A stretch of DNA of 64,000 nt from Portunus trituberculatus. Lineage: Eukaryota > Arthropoda > Malacostraca > Decapoda > Portunidae. Made by a program: the position numbers and the translations under genes. Location: positions 1,905,949 to 1,969,948 of the forward strand of contig NC_059303.1 in NCBI RefSeq assembly GCF_017591435.1, read 5' to 3'. This document shows positions 22,040-33,646 of the stretch, piece by piece. The notes below the pieces were generated by a model. The model was given only the letters and a program-made list of their open reading frames with translations. It had not been told where the DNA came from and made no database searches. Numbering within the stretch: the first letter of the stretch is position 1; each line of letters begins with the position of its first letter.

Positions 22040-23249
22040 TATTGCCGACAGATGCTCTACAATGACTTTGGTCTACAGCTCTGCCTAGTACCCAGTCCAT
22101 ACAAATGTTGAAAAGTGATGGAGCAAGCACGCATCCCTGCCTCACTCCTGTATTCACAAGGAAGAAGCTGGATCTCCACACCCTCCACACTTCACAGCAC
22201 TCACAGTCCTGGAGTAGAAGCCAATAATAGACCAATAATCCTTGCACGGAGATGCAGAAGATCCCAGTGTCTCTTCATTCACTGAGTCAAACTCCTTCTT
22301 GAGATCGACATAGGCTGCAAGCATCCCCTGTCGAAACTCACGTCGGTGCTCCACCAGTATGTGAAGCGCTAGGATCCAGTCATTTGTTGACTTACCAGGC
22401 ATGAACCCAAATTGTTCAGGTCTCTGTCGTTTCAGCAGGTGACTGCGGATACACATCAAAAGCAAATGGGCAAGCATCTTGTGTGGTTTGATGAGCAGTT
22501 TTATACCGTGGTAGTTGTTGCAATCCTGACAGTCCCCTTTCCCCTTCCAGATAGGAATGACCAATCCCTTTTTCCAGTCAGGGGGAATAGTACCTGAATG
22601 CCATACAGCAGTCAAGACAGCATGCAACCCACGCATCATGGGCTCACCCCCAGCTGTGAGCAGCTCCGCACTGATGTTACAAATGTCAGCTGCCTTTCCA
22701 CTCCCTCAACTTTGCCACAGCCCCTTTGACATCATCAATGGAGGGTGCAGTTTCATCAATGGGTGGATCAGCATCCAGCATCTGTAACACTGCATTTTGG
22801 AGCCATCTGCTTGGAGGATCCACCATGAACAGCTGCTCAAAGTGCTCAGCCCAGCGAGCCATCTGCCCATCTGTGTCTGATACGAGACAGCCATCTGGTG
22901 TTCGGATAGCGCTCGCCTGAGATGTAGACTTGGAGCGGAGATTCTTCAGGGCTCGATAAGCAGGTCGGAGGTCATTAGCATTTAATTGACACACTGCATC
23001 TTCAACAAGACCCCTCCTTGTCTCCCCTCAGGAGAGCGTTTGTTCTACGTGACTGAGCCCTGCACTGGTCACAGTTCCCAGCAAGTCTGGCAACGTGGCT
23101 CTCCTCAATACTGTCCAGCGTCTCTACTGAGGCAAAGCCACTCCATGACATTGGGCGCTCCCTAACGTATTCCCTGGCAGCCTCAAGAGTCTCACATTTG
23201 AAAGTATCTCATAGCTCTACCAGGTCCTCGTTGGTGTCGAGCACTCCTA

Positions 23250-23940
23250 ATCAATTAGAGACTGTCACTGCATACTCCAGGGCACATGTCAAGTCTTTCA
23301 GTTTCTCAAGATGAAACACAGTGTGGTCATATCTTGGAGGCTTTCTGGACTTGACATGCAGCTTGAGTGTAGCAACAATAAGCTTGTGATCAGTCGCAAA
23401 GAACTTGGCACTCCAAAAAACCCTGCAGTTCTGAAGGATCCTCCAACGACTACTAACAAAGATATGGTCGATCTCCTTTGCTACCCCTCCGGCATTGCTA
23501 TACCAAGTCCAGCAGTGCAGCACTGGTCTCTGATACCAAGAATCTGCAATTCCCAACCATCTGGATCTTGCAAGATTCAAAAGGAAAGCTGTTGTCGTTC
23601 CTGGTACCAGAGCCATGGGGACCAACACATAACTCGTAGCCGGCTCTCTTTGTGTCAGTGACAGCATTAAAGTTGCCCAAGACAATAAGTGCATCACGAC
23701 AGGGACACTGGTCCAGTACAGAGTCGAGTTTGGCGTAAAATGTCTCCTCTTCAGTTTCACACACCTCGGTAGGAGCGTATACTGCAACAACAGATATGAA
23801 GCCTAGACTGTGCTTCAGCCTTAGTCCCATTATACGCTTATCAAACAGAGTAACCTCTACAATGGACGGCTGCAGTCTGCTGGAGACGCCTATTGCTACC
23901 CCTTGACATGGTGACCATTGCTCATGCCGGACCAATAGTA
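23250..23940 (-). pseudogene. RTE-like endonuclease, damaged
   Basis: Two overlapping frames (23498-23935 and 23251-23790) give GVAIGVSSRL, VVAVYAPTEVCETEEETFYA, ALIVLGNFNAVTDTKRAGYE and then AGGVAKEIDHIFVSSRWRIL and FATDHKLIVATLKLH. The GDFN box reads GNFN, so a catalytic/metal-site aspartate is replaced. The reading frame changes between the two parts, so no intact enzyme is possible. Confidence 0.75.
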
Positions 23941-24362
23941 AGTAAAACCCTTGCTTCTGGTCTTGCCACTGCCAGGCCTCCTTGTCTCAGAGAGTCCCAC
24001 TATATCCACCCTCAGCCTACTGAACTCATCTGATAGATGAGGCAGTCAGTGATCCTCTGAGAAGCTCAGGACATTCCTGGAGCCTACATGTAGAACCCTC
24101 CAAAGGTTTACCTAAGGAATGGTCCGATGGGCAGGCGCCACGTCTGCAACCCCACCATCACCATCAGGGTGAGATTATCCTCCCATCCCTCTCAAGACAC
24201 AGGGATCTCACGAGGTTTCCCCTGCATCTGTCATATGAGTAGGCAAGCCCCTCAGGTGCCAAGGCACCAGAGGAGCTTGCACAGTCAGACTTCGTAGCAG
24301 AACCGGATCAGAATTGTTGGAAGAGGCTCGCCCGCATGTAGAGCCTCATCCCCAACCTCTAC

Positions 24363-24436
24363 TTTAAGTTTGTCTATACTAATTAACCCTAACCTGATAA
24401 AAATCAATATGGATAAGGCAAACCTAACTAGAAAAC
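24363..24436. other. short spacer between RTE-like element and MITE
   Basis: AT-rich, no feature seen. Confidence 0.4.
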
Positions 24437-24440
24437 TTAA

Positions 24441-24646
24441 CCTCTTCAGTACTGGGACACATTATTACACCATGAGTTTTGGTTATGATTAGATGATTTT
24501 AGTTACATTAAGAAGGGTTTAAGGAGATCAGAAGATCAATGCATAGAGTCTTTACAACCTAATCCCCGTATAAGTTTCTAAAGCTGTATAAAATCGGCAA
24601 ATAGTAAGCAGAATGAATATGAAAACACGTCATGGTATTGAAGGGG
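24441..24646. mobile_element. 206-bp piggyBac-like MITE with TTAA flanks
   Basis: Flanked on both sides by TTAA (24437-24440 and 24647-24650), the piggyBac target-site duplication. The ends are CCTCTTCAGTACTGGGACAC and, reverse complemented on the right, CCCCTTCAATACCATGACGT, an imperfect inverted repeat. The right end matches the right end of the large piggyBac-like element at 33642 (both end GTATTGAAGGGG). No coding capacity. Confidence 0.8.
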
Positions 24647-25017
24647 TTAAATAGCAAATTACAAAAGTAACTAGTGGGGTAACACCGACTGAATGCTCTG
24701 GTACGATAAGTATTGCAAATTTCACACTGCCTCTCACCACCAACATAGCACACTCCTCAGTGAACAACATGCAAGCATTAGGTTTCCGCCATCACGCTAT
24801 CTGTACTTATCAGGCAAAAAAATAGATTTTTTAGATATTTGATGTTATTTTTCATGGTTCTCATATAGTGTTTCACATCTGTGAATATGATGTGATTGTT
24901 TTGAATTAGATTTCATTCCGATACTTAGCCATATTGACATGTTACTGAATGAAATTAAGTGCATCCTTTTAAAGTGGCTGCCATGGCACTGCTGTGAAAA
25001 AAAATTATGGTGGGAAA

Positions 25018-25200
25018 GAGAGGGAGGCAGTGGCGTAGTGGATAAGTTGGTGAGCTTTGGTGAGCAAGCTCGGTTTGTTGGTATAACTTGATGCAAATTC
25101 TGGGCATTGGAAAAAGAGTGTAAGCTGGTCTGAACATATGTCTTAGTGTTCATATCCCAGGGCATCACTATAACTATGGATAAAAAAAATAAAGATAATG
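25018..25200 (+). mobile_element. tRNA-derived SINE (candidate)
   Basis: Contains TGGCGTAGTGGATAAGTTGG, a good match to a pol III A box (TGGCNNAGTGG). GTGAGC segments follow in a tRNA-like head, with a weaker B-box-like segment (ATGCAAATTC) about 50-60 bp downstream. It ends in an A-rich tail (ATAAAAAAAATAAAG, near 25180-25197). A related head is seen in reverse orientation at 54246-54310, which supports a repeat family. Confidence 0.55.
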
Positions 25201-25274
25201 TACGATGTACATATTGATAATTTTAAGGCATTGCAATGTTATTTGCATTTGCTAAAAGTCACATTTTGTTGCAG

Positions 25275-25470
25275 TTTCCCAAAGCTGCCCCACATTCCCA
25301 ATGTGAAAGAAGTGGAATCTATATTTCCCATGGAATTGTGTGATGGCATGAACTGGGCCTCAGAGAAATCTACCTTCAACCTCTTCATGCAGCTTGTTGA
25401 CTTCCCTGCCTACAGATCCCGAGTACTTCTGGGAGTCACTTATGCAGCAGGAGGAATTTCTGCAAACCTG
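25275..25470 (+). CDS. TBCD: tubulin-folding cofactor D (TBCD), internal exon B
   Basis: Preceded by the acceptor ATTTTGTTGCAG and followed by the donor GTATGT. After one base that completes a split codon, 65 codons read FPKLPHIPNVKEVESIFPME ... NWASEKSTFNLFMQLVDFPA, then YRSRVLLGVTYAAGGISANL. The order 'P-IP.....E-E-.FP......NW......F....QL...P.YR..VLLG....GG' matches TBCD family sequence directly after exon A. Ends on a complete codon (phase 0), compatible with exon C. It is separated from exon A by 20.7 kb of mobile elements. Confidence 0.9.
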
Positions 25471-25995
<525 letters not shown>

Positions 25996-26069
25996 CAGTT
26001 GCAGATAAAGAGAAAGAGATGTGATTGGCTGTGTGTATACCAGCCAGTAACCCTGGCAATGGCCTTCAT

Positions 26070-26953
26070 GTATTTCTTTTTTTTTTTTTCTTTTTCTTTT
26101 TTTATGCAGTAGGGAAACCATCCAAAGGAAAAAAAAATTTCAAAAAAAGGCCACTTGAAGTGCTGGATCCCTTAAACAGTGGTAAACATTTAGCCAAAAT
26201 GTCTTGAAACCTCTCTATTTAAAGGAGTCAAGTCATAGGAAGATGGAAATACAGAAACAGGCAGGGAGTTCCAGAGTTGTTTACCTGAGTAAGATATGAA
26301 TGATTGAGAGTACTGGTTAAATCTTATGTTAGAGAGTTGGACAGTATAGGGGTGAGAGGAAGAAGAAAGCCTTGTGCAGCAAGGCTGCAGGAGGAAGGGA
26401 GGCATGCAGTTAACAAGATCAGTAGAGCAATTAGCATAAAAATAACGACAAAAGATAGAAAGAGATGCAACATTTCGGCATTGAGAAAGAGGCTGAAGAC
26501 ATTCAGTCAGAGGAGCAGAGTTGATGAGATGAAAAGCTTTTGATTCCACCCTACCTAATAAAGCCCCCCCAAACATGTGAAGAGTACTCCATGCAGGGGT
26601 GGATAAGGCCCTTCTACAGAGTTTGCAGCTGGAGGGGTGAAAAAACCTGGCAGAGATGACTCAGAATGCCTAACTTTGTAGAAGTTGTTTTAGCAAGAGA
26701 GGAGATGTGAAGTTTCCAGTTAATATTATGAGTGATGGACATACTGAGGATATTCAATGTAGAAGAGGGAGACAGTTGAGTGTCATTGAAGAAGAGAGGA
26801 TAGTTGCCTGGAAGATTGTGTCGAGTTGATAGATGGAGGAAATGAGTTTTTGAGACATTGAAAACTACAAAATTTTCTCAGCCTCATTTGGAAATCTTAG
26901 AAAGATCAGAAGTCAGGTGTTCTGTGGTGTCTCTGCATGATCTGTTGACTTCC
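26070..26953 (-). mobile_element. J-family LINE, 3' part (J1a)
   Basis: On the minus strand this is the C-terminal part of a Jockey-group-like LINE: RVESKAFHLINSAPLTECLQ, SLSIFCRYFYANCSTDLVNC and TGKLWNSLP-like GKQLWNSLPVSVFPSSYDLT, then REVSRHFG. A short 3' UTR runs into pyrimidine/T-rich sequence at 26070-26105. At 26954 it is cut by the TTAA of a piggyBac-like element; the upstream part continues at 33647. The ORF is open for 128 residues (26576-26190); the part between 26580 and 26953 is frameshifted. Confidence 0.8.
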
Positions 26954-27132
26954 TTAACCCCTTCGCGCCGGATGTTAAAAAAGCCCGCCTGTATGATATA
27001 CGGGTGGTAGTGCCTTGCCCGAGCACGGGAAACTCGTGCAAGCTTGTCATACTTGTCATCTTTGTGTATTATGCTGCTATTTTTTTGTCACTATATCGCC
27101 TTCGAAGAGGAAAGTGGACACTTCTCTCTTCG

Positions 27133-27135
<3 letters not shown>

Positions 27136-27163
<28 letters not shown>

Positions 27164-27258
27164 TGACATTTGCTAATACTTTAGACACAAGCGGGACGCA
27201 TGTAGCTTATCTTTCGAGAGGAAGAGGGGGAGGGGGGGAAGGGAGAGGGAAACGAAAG

Positions 27259-27322
<64 letters not shown>
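27136..27322. repeat. (GA)n microsatellites in piggyBac left arm
   Basis: Two GA runs (about 27136-27164 and 27262-27320) separated by about 100 bp of unique sequence. The same two-run arrangement, inverted and longer, occurs at 48658-48834 and 48911-48975. Confidence 0.9.
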
Positions 27323-27345
27323 GAAAATTTGTTGTTTTTGTATTT

Positions 27346-27360
27346 GTGTGTGTGTGTGTG
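27346..27360. repeat. (GT)n tail of A1 at the piggyBac microsatellite
   Basis: A (TG)n run between the piggyBac-like arm (ending GTTTTTGTATTT) and the A1 3' signature TATTTACCTAATTGTA. It serves as the (CA)n tail of A1 on the minus strand. Confidence 0.8.
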
Positions 27361-30300
27361 TATTTACCTAATTGTAACATACGGGAAAAGAGCTATGCTC
27401 GTACTGTCCCGTCTCCATATCTACTAATGTCCAGCTTTTTCTTAAAATCATGAATATTCCTTGCGTTGACCACTTCCACGTCTAAACTATTCCATGCTTC
27501 CACCCTTCTATGAGGGAAGCTATATTTTTCACATCTCTCCTATAAGTGGCCATTTTAGTTTTTCCCATGCCCTCTCGACATTCTTTCATTCCACATACAC
27601 AGATCTTCCCTATCCATTTTTTCCATGCCAATCATCACTCTGTATATTGCTATCAGGTCTCCCTTTCTCTTCTGTTTTCCAGGGTCGGAAGTTGCATTCT
27701 GTTCAGTCTGTCTTCATAAGTCAAATCTCTTAAGTCAGGCACCATTTTGTTGCAGCCCTCTGTACTTTCTCTAGTTTCCTTATGTGTTTCTTTAAGTTCG
27801 AGCCCACTGTATTGTTGCATATTCAAGCCTCGGTCTTATCATTGCAGTAATTATTTTCTTCATCATTTCTTCATCTAAATATACGAACGCCACTCTTATG
27901 TTCCTCAATAAGTTCAATACTTCTCCAATTATTTTGTTTATATGTCTCTCTGGCGATAGGTCATTGGTAATTGTCACCCCAAGGTCTTTTTCTTCATGAC
28001 TGGTTTTATGTCTTCATTTCCTATCTTGTACATACTCCTGATTCTTCTTTCACTCTTGCCAAACTCTAATTTCTTGCATTTTGTCGTGTTGAACTCCATT
28101 TGCCATGTACAGCTCCATTTCCATATTCTGTCCAAGTCTTCCTGGAGTAGTTCGCAATCTTTGTCACATCTCACTTTTCTTAACAATTTTGCATCGTCTG
28201 CAAATAGGCTCACATAACTGGACACCCCATCCACCATGTCATTTATGTAGACTGCGAACATTACTGGTGCCAACACTGATCCCTGTGGAACTCCACTCTC
28301 CACCAAGCCCCATTCTGATGGTCTGTCCTTAATTATTGTTCTCATTTCTCTTCCTACCAAAAGTCTTCCATCCATTTTAGTAAACTGCCATGCACTCCTC
28401 CTACCATTTCAAGTTTCCAGATCAGTCTCCGGTGTGGTACCTTATCAAAGGCCTTTTTTAAATCCAGATATATTCCATCAGCCCAACCATCTCTTTCCTG
28501 TATTACATCTATCACCCTCGAATAGTAACATATCAGGTTTGTCGTGCATGAACGCCCTTTTCTAAAACCAAATTGACACTCACAAAGTATGTCATTTTTC
28601 TCCAAGAAGTCTGTCCATCTATTCTTCACCACCCTCTCACACATCTTAGCTACCACACTTGTAAGTGACACTGGTCTATAGTTCAATGGGTCTCTCTTGT
28701 TACCTGATTTATAGATTGGGACAATGTTAGCTCTTTTCCAGTCTTGGGGCACTACACCTTCCCTTAATGAGGCATCAATTACTTCACAAACTTTTTCTGC
28801 CAGTTGCTCCTGCATTCTCTTAAAATCCATCCTGATACCCCATCAGGTCCCACAGCTTTTCTCACTTCTAAACTCCCCATCATATTCTTGATCTCCTCCA
28901 CAGTTACTTGAAACTCCTTCATAATCCCTTTCTGTTCCATTACCAGTGGTTTGTCAAAAGCAGTCTCCTTTGTGAATACCTTCCGAAAGCATCCATTCAT
29001 AGCCTCTGCCATTTCCTGGGATCTTCACTGCATACTCCATTTACTTCTAAACTTTCAATACTTTCTCTATTTTTGATGTTGTTGTTCACATGTCTGTAAA
29101 AAGCCTTGGTTGGTCTTTACATTTATCAATTATATCCTTTTCTTGTTTCTTTCTTTCTTCTCTTCTAATCAACACATATTCATTTCTTGCTCTTTTGTAA
29201 CTTTCCCACTGCTTAATCCGTCTTTTCCTTCTCCACCTCTTCCATGCATCCTCTTTTCTTGTTCTAGCCTTTTCACATCTATCGTTAAACCAGTCCTGCT
29301 TTCCAACTTCTCTATGTTGTCTTATTGGTACAAATTTTTCTCACCTTCTTTGTATATTTTTATAAATTCCTTCCACTTTTCATTTGCTCCTTAGCACTCT
29401 TGAATTTCATCCAATTTGTCTCTTGAAAGAATTTCTTTAGGTTTCCAAAATCTGTCTTGGCATAATTCCATCTTCCCACTTTATATTCTTCATTTCTTCT
29501 AGATTTCTCTTCATCTATCACCTTGAACTCCAAAACTGCATGATCACTCTTTGCTAAAGGGCACTCCACCCTCATCTCCTCAATGACCATTGGCTCTGTA
29601 CTAAAGACCAAGTCCAGTCTTGACGATGCTCCCTCTCCTCCAAACCTAGTATCTTCTTTGACCCACTGAGTTAACACATTTTCCATTGCCAGTGTCAATA
29701 GTGTATTTCCCATGTTGTCTCTGATCCTTCCATTGACCAGTCCTCCCAACACACCTCTTTACAATTAAAATCTCCCATCATTATAGTTCGTTCACAGCCA
29801 CCCAACATTTCTTCCAGACATGTTCCTGTATCACTTATCATTTCTTCATATTCCTGTACTGACCATGCATTTGTCTTAGGTGGTACGTACACCACTATGT
29901 AGTGCCTCTTTTTCCTTCATTAGTTTCTGCTCTGATCTTTAGCACTTCTGCCTTTCCCATACCTTCTTTCACTTGATCCACCTTTATATCTTTTTAACCA
30001 GCAACATCACTCCTCCTCCCATCTTACCTACTCTATTTCTTTTCCAAACATTATATTTCCTTCTCCAACCATCATCAGGTCTTCTCCTCTCTCAGTTTTG
30101 TTTCAGTAAGACCCACAATATCTGGGTTCTTGTCCCTCAAGTAATCGTTGAGTTCTAAAATCCCGATATCACTCCATTTATGTTGGAATACATTACATTC
30201 CGCTCATACGTAAGTTTCTTTAGTCCTTTCTTGCTGTACTTTTCTGGGTTATGAACCACTTCCTCAGTCTCATATCCAAGATTCTCCAGAAAACTCTTTC

Positions 30301-31374
30301 TTCTCCTCTTCTGTCCTCTCTTCATTTTTTTTCAAAGCCTCCTTTCTCAACTCATTTAACATTTCTCTTTCCTTTTCACCGAGATCTCTTCTCAACCAAA
30401 TCTTCCTTGTTGTTTCCTGCTGGGCTAGCCTCCATGACTTCTCCACCAATTCATCTACATCCTTTTGTGACTTAAGTTTGATTCTTATTGGCCTCATACC
30501 TTCTCCTGTGAACTTTCCAATTCTATGGAAGTCCTCTATTTCTTGTACTAGGTCTTTTCCTCCTCCTGCACCACATTAATGATATTATTTATCACCTTTT
30601 TATGTTTTTCTCTCTCCATTTTACTCGGTGTCTTATCCTCCTCCACACCAAATATCACCACACATCTCTTTTTGTCTACAGTTTCCCTCACCAATGTCTC
30701 ATTTGACTTAATAACCTTCACCACTTTCTCAGCAATCTTCTCTTCTATGATCTGTTGATCTATAATTTCAGCAAGGCCCAAAGTTTTCTCCCAGACTCTT
30801 TGATTTCCTTTTCCAGACTTGCAACTTTGTAATTTACCTCCTTTCTTTCCACTTCCTGACTTTTTTTCCATTCAGCCTGCTTCTCCATCACTTTTCCTAG
30901 AGATTCTCCACATTTTCGCAATTCACTTTAATTAGCTTAACTTCCTCTTTCAGTACTTCATTTTCTTTCTTCATATCGGCGCACTCTTTCATTACATTGT
31001 CATAACTCGTTTCCAGGCCCCATACTTTTCAAACAGTTTTCAATTTTACCTTCCAACTCCAGAATTTTCTTCACATAAACGCTCTTCTCCATTATTCCTT
31101 GAAATCCTGTGAAGTCTGATTCATCTTTCGAGTTCACGGCCGCCATGTTGCGCAGATGTAAACAAACCAGCTGATGGCTCAAACGCAGGCTACAGTTTAT
31201 ATTCACCTTCCCTGGACATTATTTTGCTAATCAACAGTTAACATGACTATATGGAGACGGGACAAACATTACAAGCTCCTTTCCCACCTTGGTTACTCTT
31301 AGGCAATGGTAACTGTAGAATTAGAGATGATTGCTCTGGAGCTCAGCGACCACATCCACCATCGACGGTGTCCC
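27361..31374 (-). mobile_element. CR1/L2-like LINE, copy A1, near full length
   Basis: Minus strand, 4.0 kb. It has a 5' leader (31374-31207); ORF1-like N-terminus with MAAVNSKDESDFTGFQ and MEKSVYVKKILELEGKIENC (31145-31030); a coiled-coil and small RNA-binding-like region (30871-30270); endonuclease (about 30140-29390); linker; and RT (29012-27980) with KAVGPDGVSGW, SGVPQGSVLAPVMFAVY and LFADDAKLLRK. The C-terminal region and tail signature follow. Frameshifts break every domain. It shares the break after the stretch MDGRLLVGREMRT (T4 instead of T5) with A2-A5. It is the only family-A copy here with a recognisable complete 5' leader. Confidence 0.9.
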
Positions 31375-31392
31375 GTGTGTGTGTGTGTGTGT
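31375..31392. repeat. (GT)n between A1 and A2
   Basis: An 18 bp (GT)n run joins the 5' end of A1 to the 3' tail of A2 (both minus strand). Confidence 0.88.
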
Positions 31393-33149
31393 ATTTACCT
31401 AATTGTATTTACCTAATTGTAACATACGGGAAAAGAGCTATGCTCGTGTTGTCCCGTCTCCATATCTATTAATGTCCAGCTTTTTCTTAAAATCATGAAT
31501 ATTCCTTGCGTTGACCACTTCCACGTCTAAACTATTCCATGCTTCCACCCTTCTATGAGGGAAGCTATATTTTTTCACATCTTTCCTATAAGTGGCCATT
31601 TTTAGTTTTTTCCCATGCCCTCTCGACATTCTTTCATTCCACATACACAGATCTTCCCTATCCATTTTTCCATGCCAATCATCACTCTGTATATTGCTAT
31701 CAGGTCTCCCTTTCTCTTCTGTTTTCCAGGGTCGGAAGTTGCATTCTTTTCAGTCTGTCTTCATAAGTCAAATCTCTTAAGTCAGGCACCATTTTTGTTG
31801 CAGCCCTCTGTACTTTCTCTAGTTTCCTTATGTGTTTCTTTAAGTTCGAGCCCACTGTATTGTTGCATATTCAAGCCTCGGTCTTATCATTGCAGTAATT
31901 ATTTTCTTCATCATTTCTTCATCTAAATATACGAACGCCACTCTTATGTTCCTCAATAAGTTCAATACTTCTCCAATTATTTTGTTTATATGTCTCTCTG
32001 GCGATAGGTCATTGGTAATTGTCACCCCAAGGTCTTTTCTTCATGACTGGTTTTATGTCTTCATTTCCTATCTTGTACATACTCCTGATTCTTCTTTCAC
32101 TCTTGCCAAACTCTATTTTCTTGCATTTTGTCGTGTTGAACTCCATTTGCCATGTACAGCTCCATTTCCATATTCTGTCAAGTCTTCCTGGAGTAGTTCG
32201 CAATCTTTGTCACATCTCACTTTTCTTAACAATTTTGCATCGTCTGCAAATAGGCTCACATAACTGGACACCCCATCCACCATGTCATTTATGTAGACCG
32301 CGAACATTACTGGTGCCAACACTGATCCCTGTGGAACTCCACTCTCCACCAAGCCCCATTCTGATGGTCTGTCCTTAATTATTGTTCTCATTTCTCTTCC
32401 TACCAAAAGTCTTCCATCCATTTTAGTAAACTGCCATGCACTCCTACCATTTCAAGTTTCCAGATCAGTCTCCGTGTGGTACCTTATCAAAGGCCTTTTT
32501 AAATCCAGATATATTCCATCAGCCCAACCATCTCTTTCCTGTATTACATCTATCACCCTCGAATAGTAACATATCAGGTTTGTCGTGCATGAACGCCTTT
32601 TCTAAAACCAAATTGACACTCACAAAGTATGTCATTTTTCTCCAAGAAGTCTGTCCATCTATTCTTCACCACCCTCTCACACATCTTAGCTACCACACTT
32701 GTAAGTGACACTGGTCTATAGTTCAATGGGTCTCTTGTTACCTGATTTATAGATTGGGACAATGTTAGCTCTTTTCCAGTCTTGGGGCACTACACCTTCC
32801 CTTAATGAGGCATCAATTACTTCACAAACTTTTTCTGCCAGTTGCTCCTGCATTCTCTTAAAATCCATCCTGATACCCCATCAGGTCCCACAGCTTTTCT
32901 CACTTCTAAACTCCCCATCATATTCTTGATCTCCTCCACAGTTACTTGAAACTCCTTCATAATCCCTTTCTGTTCCATTACCAGTGGTTTGTCAAAAGCA
33001 GTCTCCTTTGTGAATACCTTCCGAAAGCATCCATTCATAGCCTCTGCCATTTCCCTGGGATCCTCACTGCATACTCCATTTACTTCTAAACTTTCAATAC
33101 TTCCTCTATTTTTGATGTTGTTGTTCACATGTCTGTAAAAAAGCCTTGG
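31393..33149 (-). mobile_element. CR1/L2-like LINE, copy A2, 5'-truncated
   Basis: Minus strand. It has the tail with two AATTAGGTAAATAC units, the C-terminal KKYSFPHRRVEAWNSLDVE (31665-31438), and the RT with LFADDAKLLRK (32421-32113) and KAVGPDGVSGW (32960-32820). It is truncated just upstream of the RT at 33149, where sequence changes to (GT)n. It is almost identical to A1 over the shared part, with additional one-base homopolymer differences. Confidence 0.9.
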
Positions 33150-33185
33150 TGTGTGTGTGTGTATGAGTGTGTGTGTATGTGTATG

Positions 33186-33246
<61 letters not shown>
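33150..33246. repeat. (GT)n microsatellite
   Basis: About 95 bp of (GT)n with a few ATG interruptions at its left edge, lying between the truncated 5' end of A2 and the piggyBac right arm. Confidence 0.92.
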
Positions 33247-33252
<6 letters not shown>

Positions 33253-33288
33253 CGAATGTTACATGGCACATGTAACTTATCTTCAATA

Positions 33289-33293
<5 letters not shown>

Positions 33294-33375
<82 letters not shown>
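33294..33375. repeat. (GA)n microsatellite
   Basis: Roughly 80 bp of uninterrupted GA repeat within the piggyBac-like right arm. Confidence 0.95.
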
Positions 33376-33378
<3 letters not shown>

Positions 33379-33565
33379 GAACAGTCTATGCCATTGGGTA
33401 ATTTTAAACAGAAGGCGGAACGCATGTAGCTTATGTTTAGTGATTGGTGGAGACAAGGATGGTGGGAGGAGCACTAGGATTTCAAAGACAGCATACGACG
33501 TGTGTAGTTAGTATCCAACACACTATACAGGACAACTGAACTGAAGAAAGCTCAGAAAAGAAATA

Positions 33566-33628
33566 TGACGCCTACGTAGGCGTCACCGTATATGCTACTG
33601 GGGCTTCATGACGCCTACATAGGCGTCA
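33566..33628. repeat. duplicated palindromic subterminal motif
   Basis: TGACGCCTACGTAGGCGTCA (33566-33585) is a perfect 20 bp palindrome. It recurs 43 bp downstream (33609-33628) with one base changed at its centre. Each copy is followed by CCGTAT. The motif lies 14-77 bp inside the piggyBac-like right end, where transposase-binding subterminal repeats would be expected. Confidence 0.8.
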
Positions 33629-33646
33629 CCGTATTGAAGGGGTTAA

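Larger units (their letters stand above)
20286..24362 (-). mobile_element. RTE-like LINE, minus strand, split by a Tigger element
   Basis: Read on the minus strand: a 5' region near 24362, endonuclease (23940-23250), RT (22990-22040, resuming 21114-20670) and a C-terminal tail to 20324. The 3' end has short ATGAATGATTGATT repeats, typical of RTE-type elements. RT pieces include GTIPPDWKKGLVIPIWKGKG, RPEQFGFMPGKSTND, AAYVDLKKEFDSV, NTGVRQGCVLAPSLFN, ITDLVFADDA (across the Tigger insertion) and LLYSCKIWTLNT. Several frames are needed, so the copy is inactive. Clade (RTE-like) is inferred from the motif style (R-QGC-LAPSLF and the GKGD-DC-NY-GI box). Confidence 0.8.
26958..33642. mobile_element. 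piggyBac-like element with TTAA duplication, filled by nested LINEs
   Basis: TTAA flanks both ends (26954-26957 and 33643-33646). Left end CCCCTTCGCGCCGGATG; right end in reverse complement CCCCTTCAATACGGTGACG: the first seven bases match and the subterminal parts differ. The J-family LINE continues on both sides in the same orientation, confirming the boundaries. The element's own sequence is limited to 26958-27345 and about 33150-33642, rich in (GA)n and (GT)n. The middle is two LINE insertions (A1, A2). No transposase is visible, so it was probably non-autonomous (about 0.9 kb when empty). Confidence 0.8.

Noticed and set aside
31250..31290. Apparent + strand LINE 3' end (ATATGGAGACGGGACA) within the A1 leader
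   Set aside because: Only about 40 bp resemble the family-A 3' end, without the tail signature; it may be chance or an old fragment incorporated in the leader. Too weak to call.
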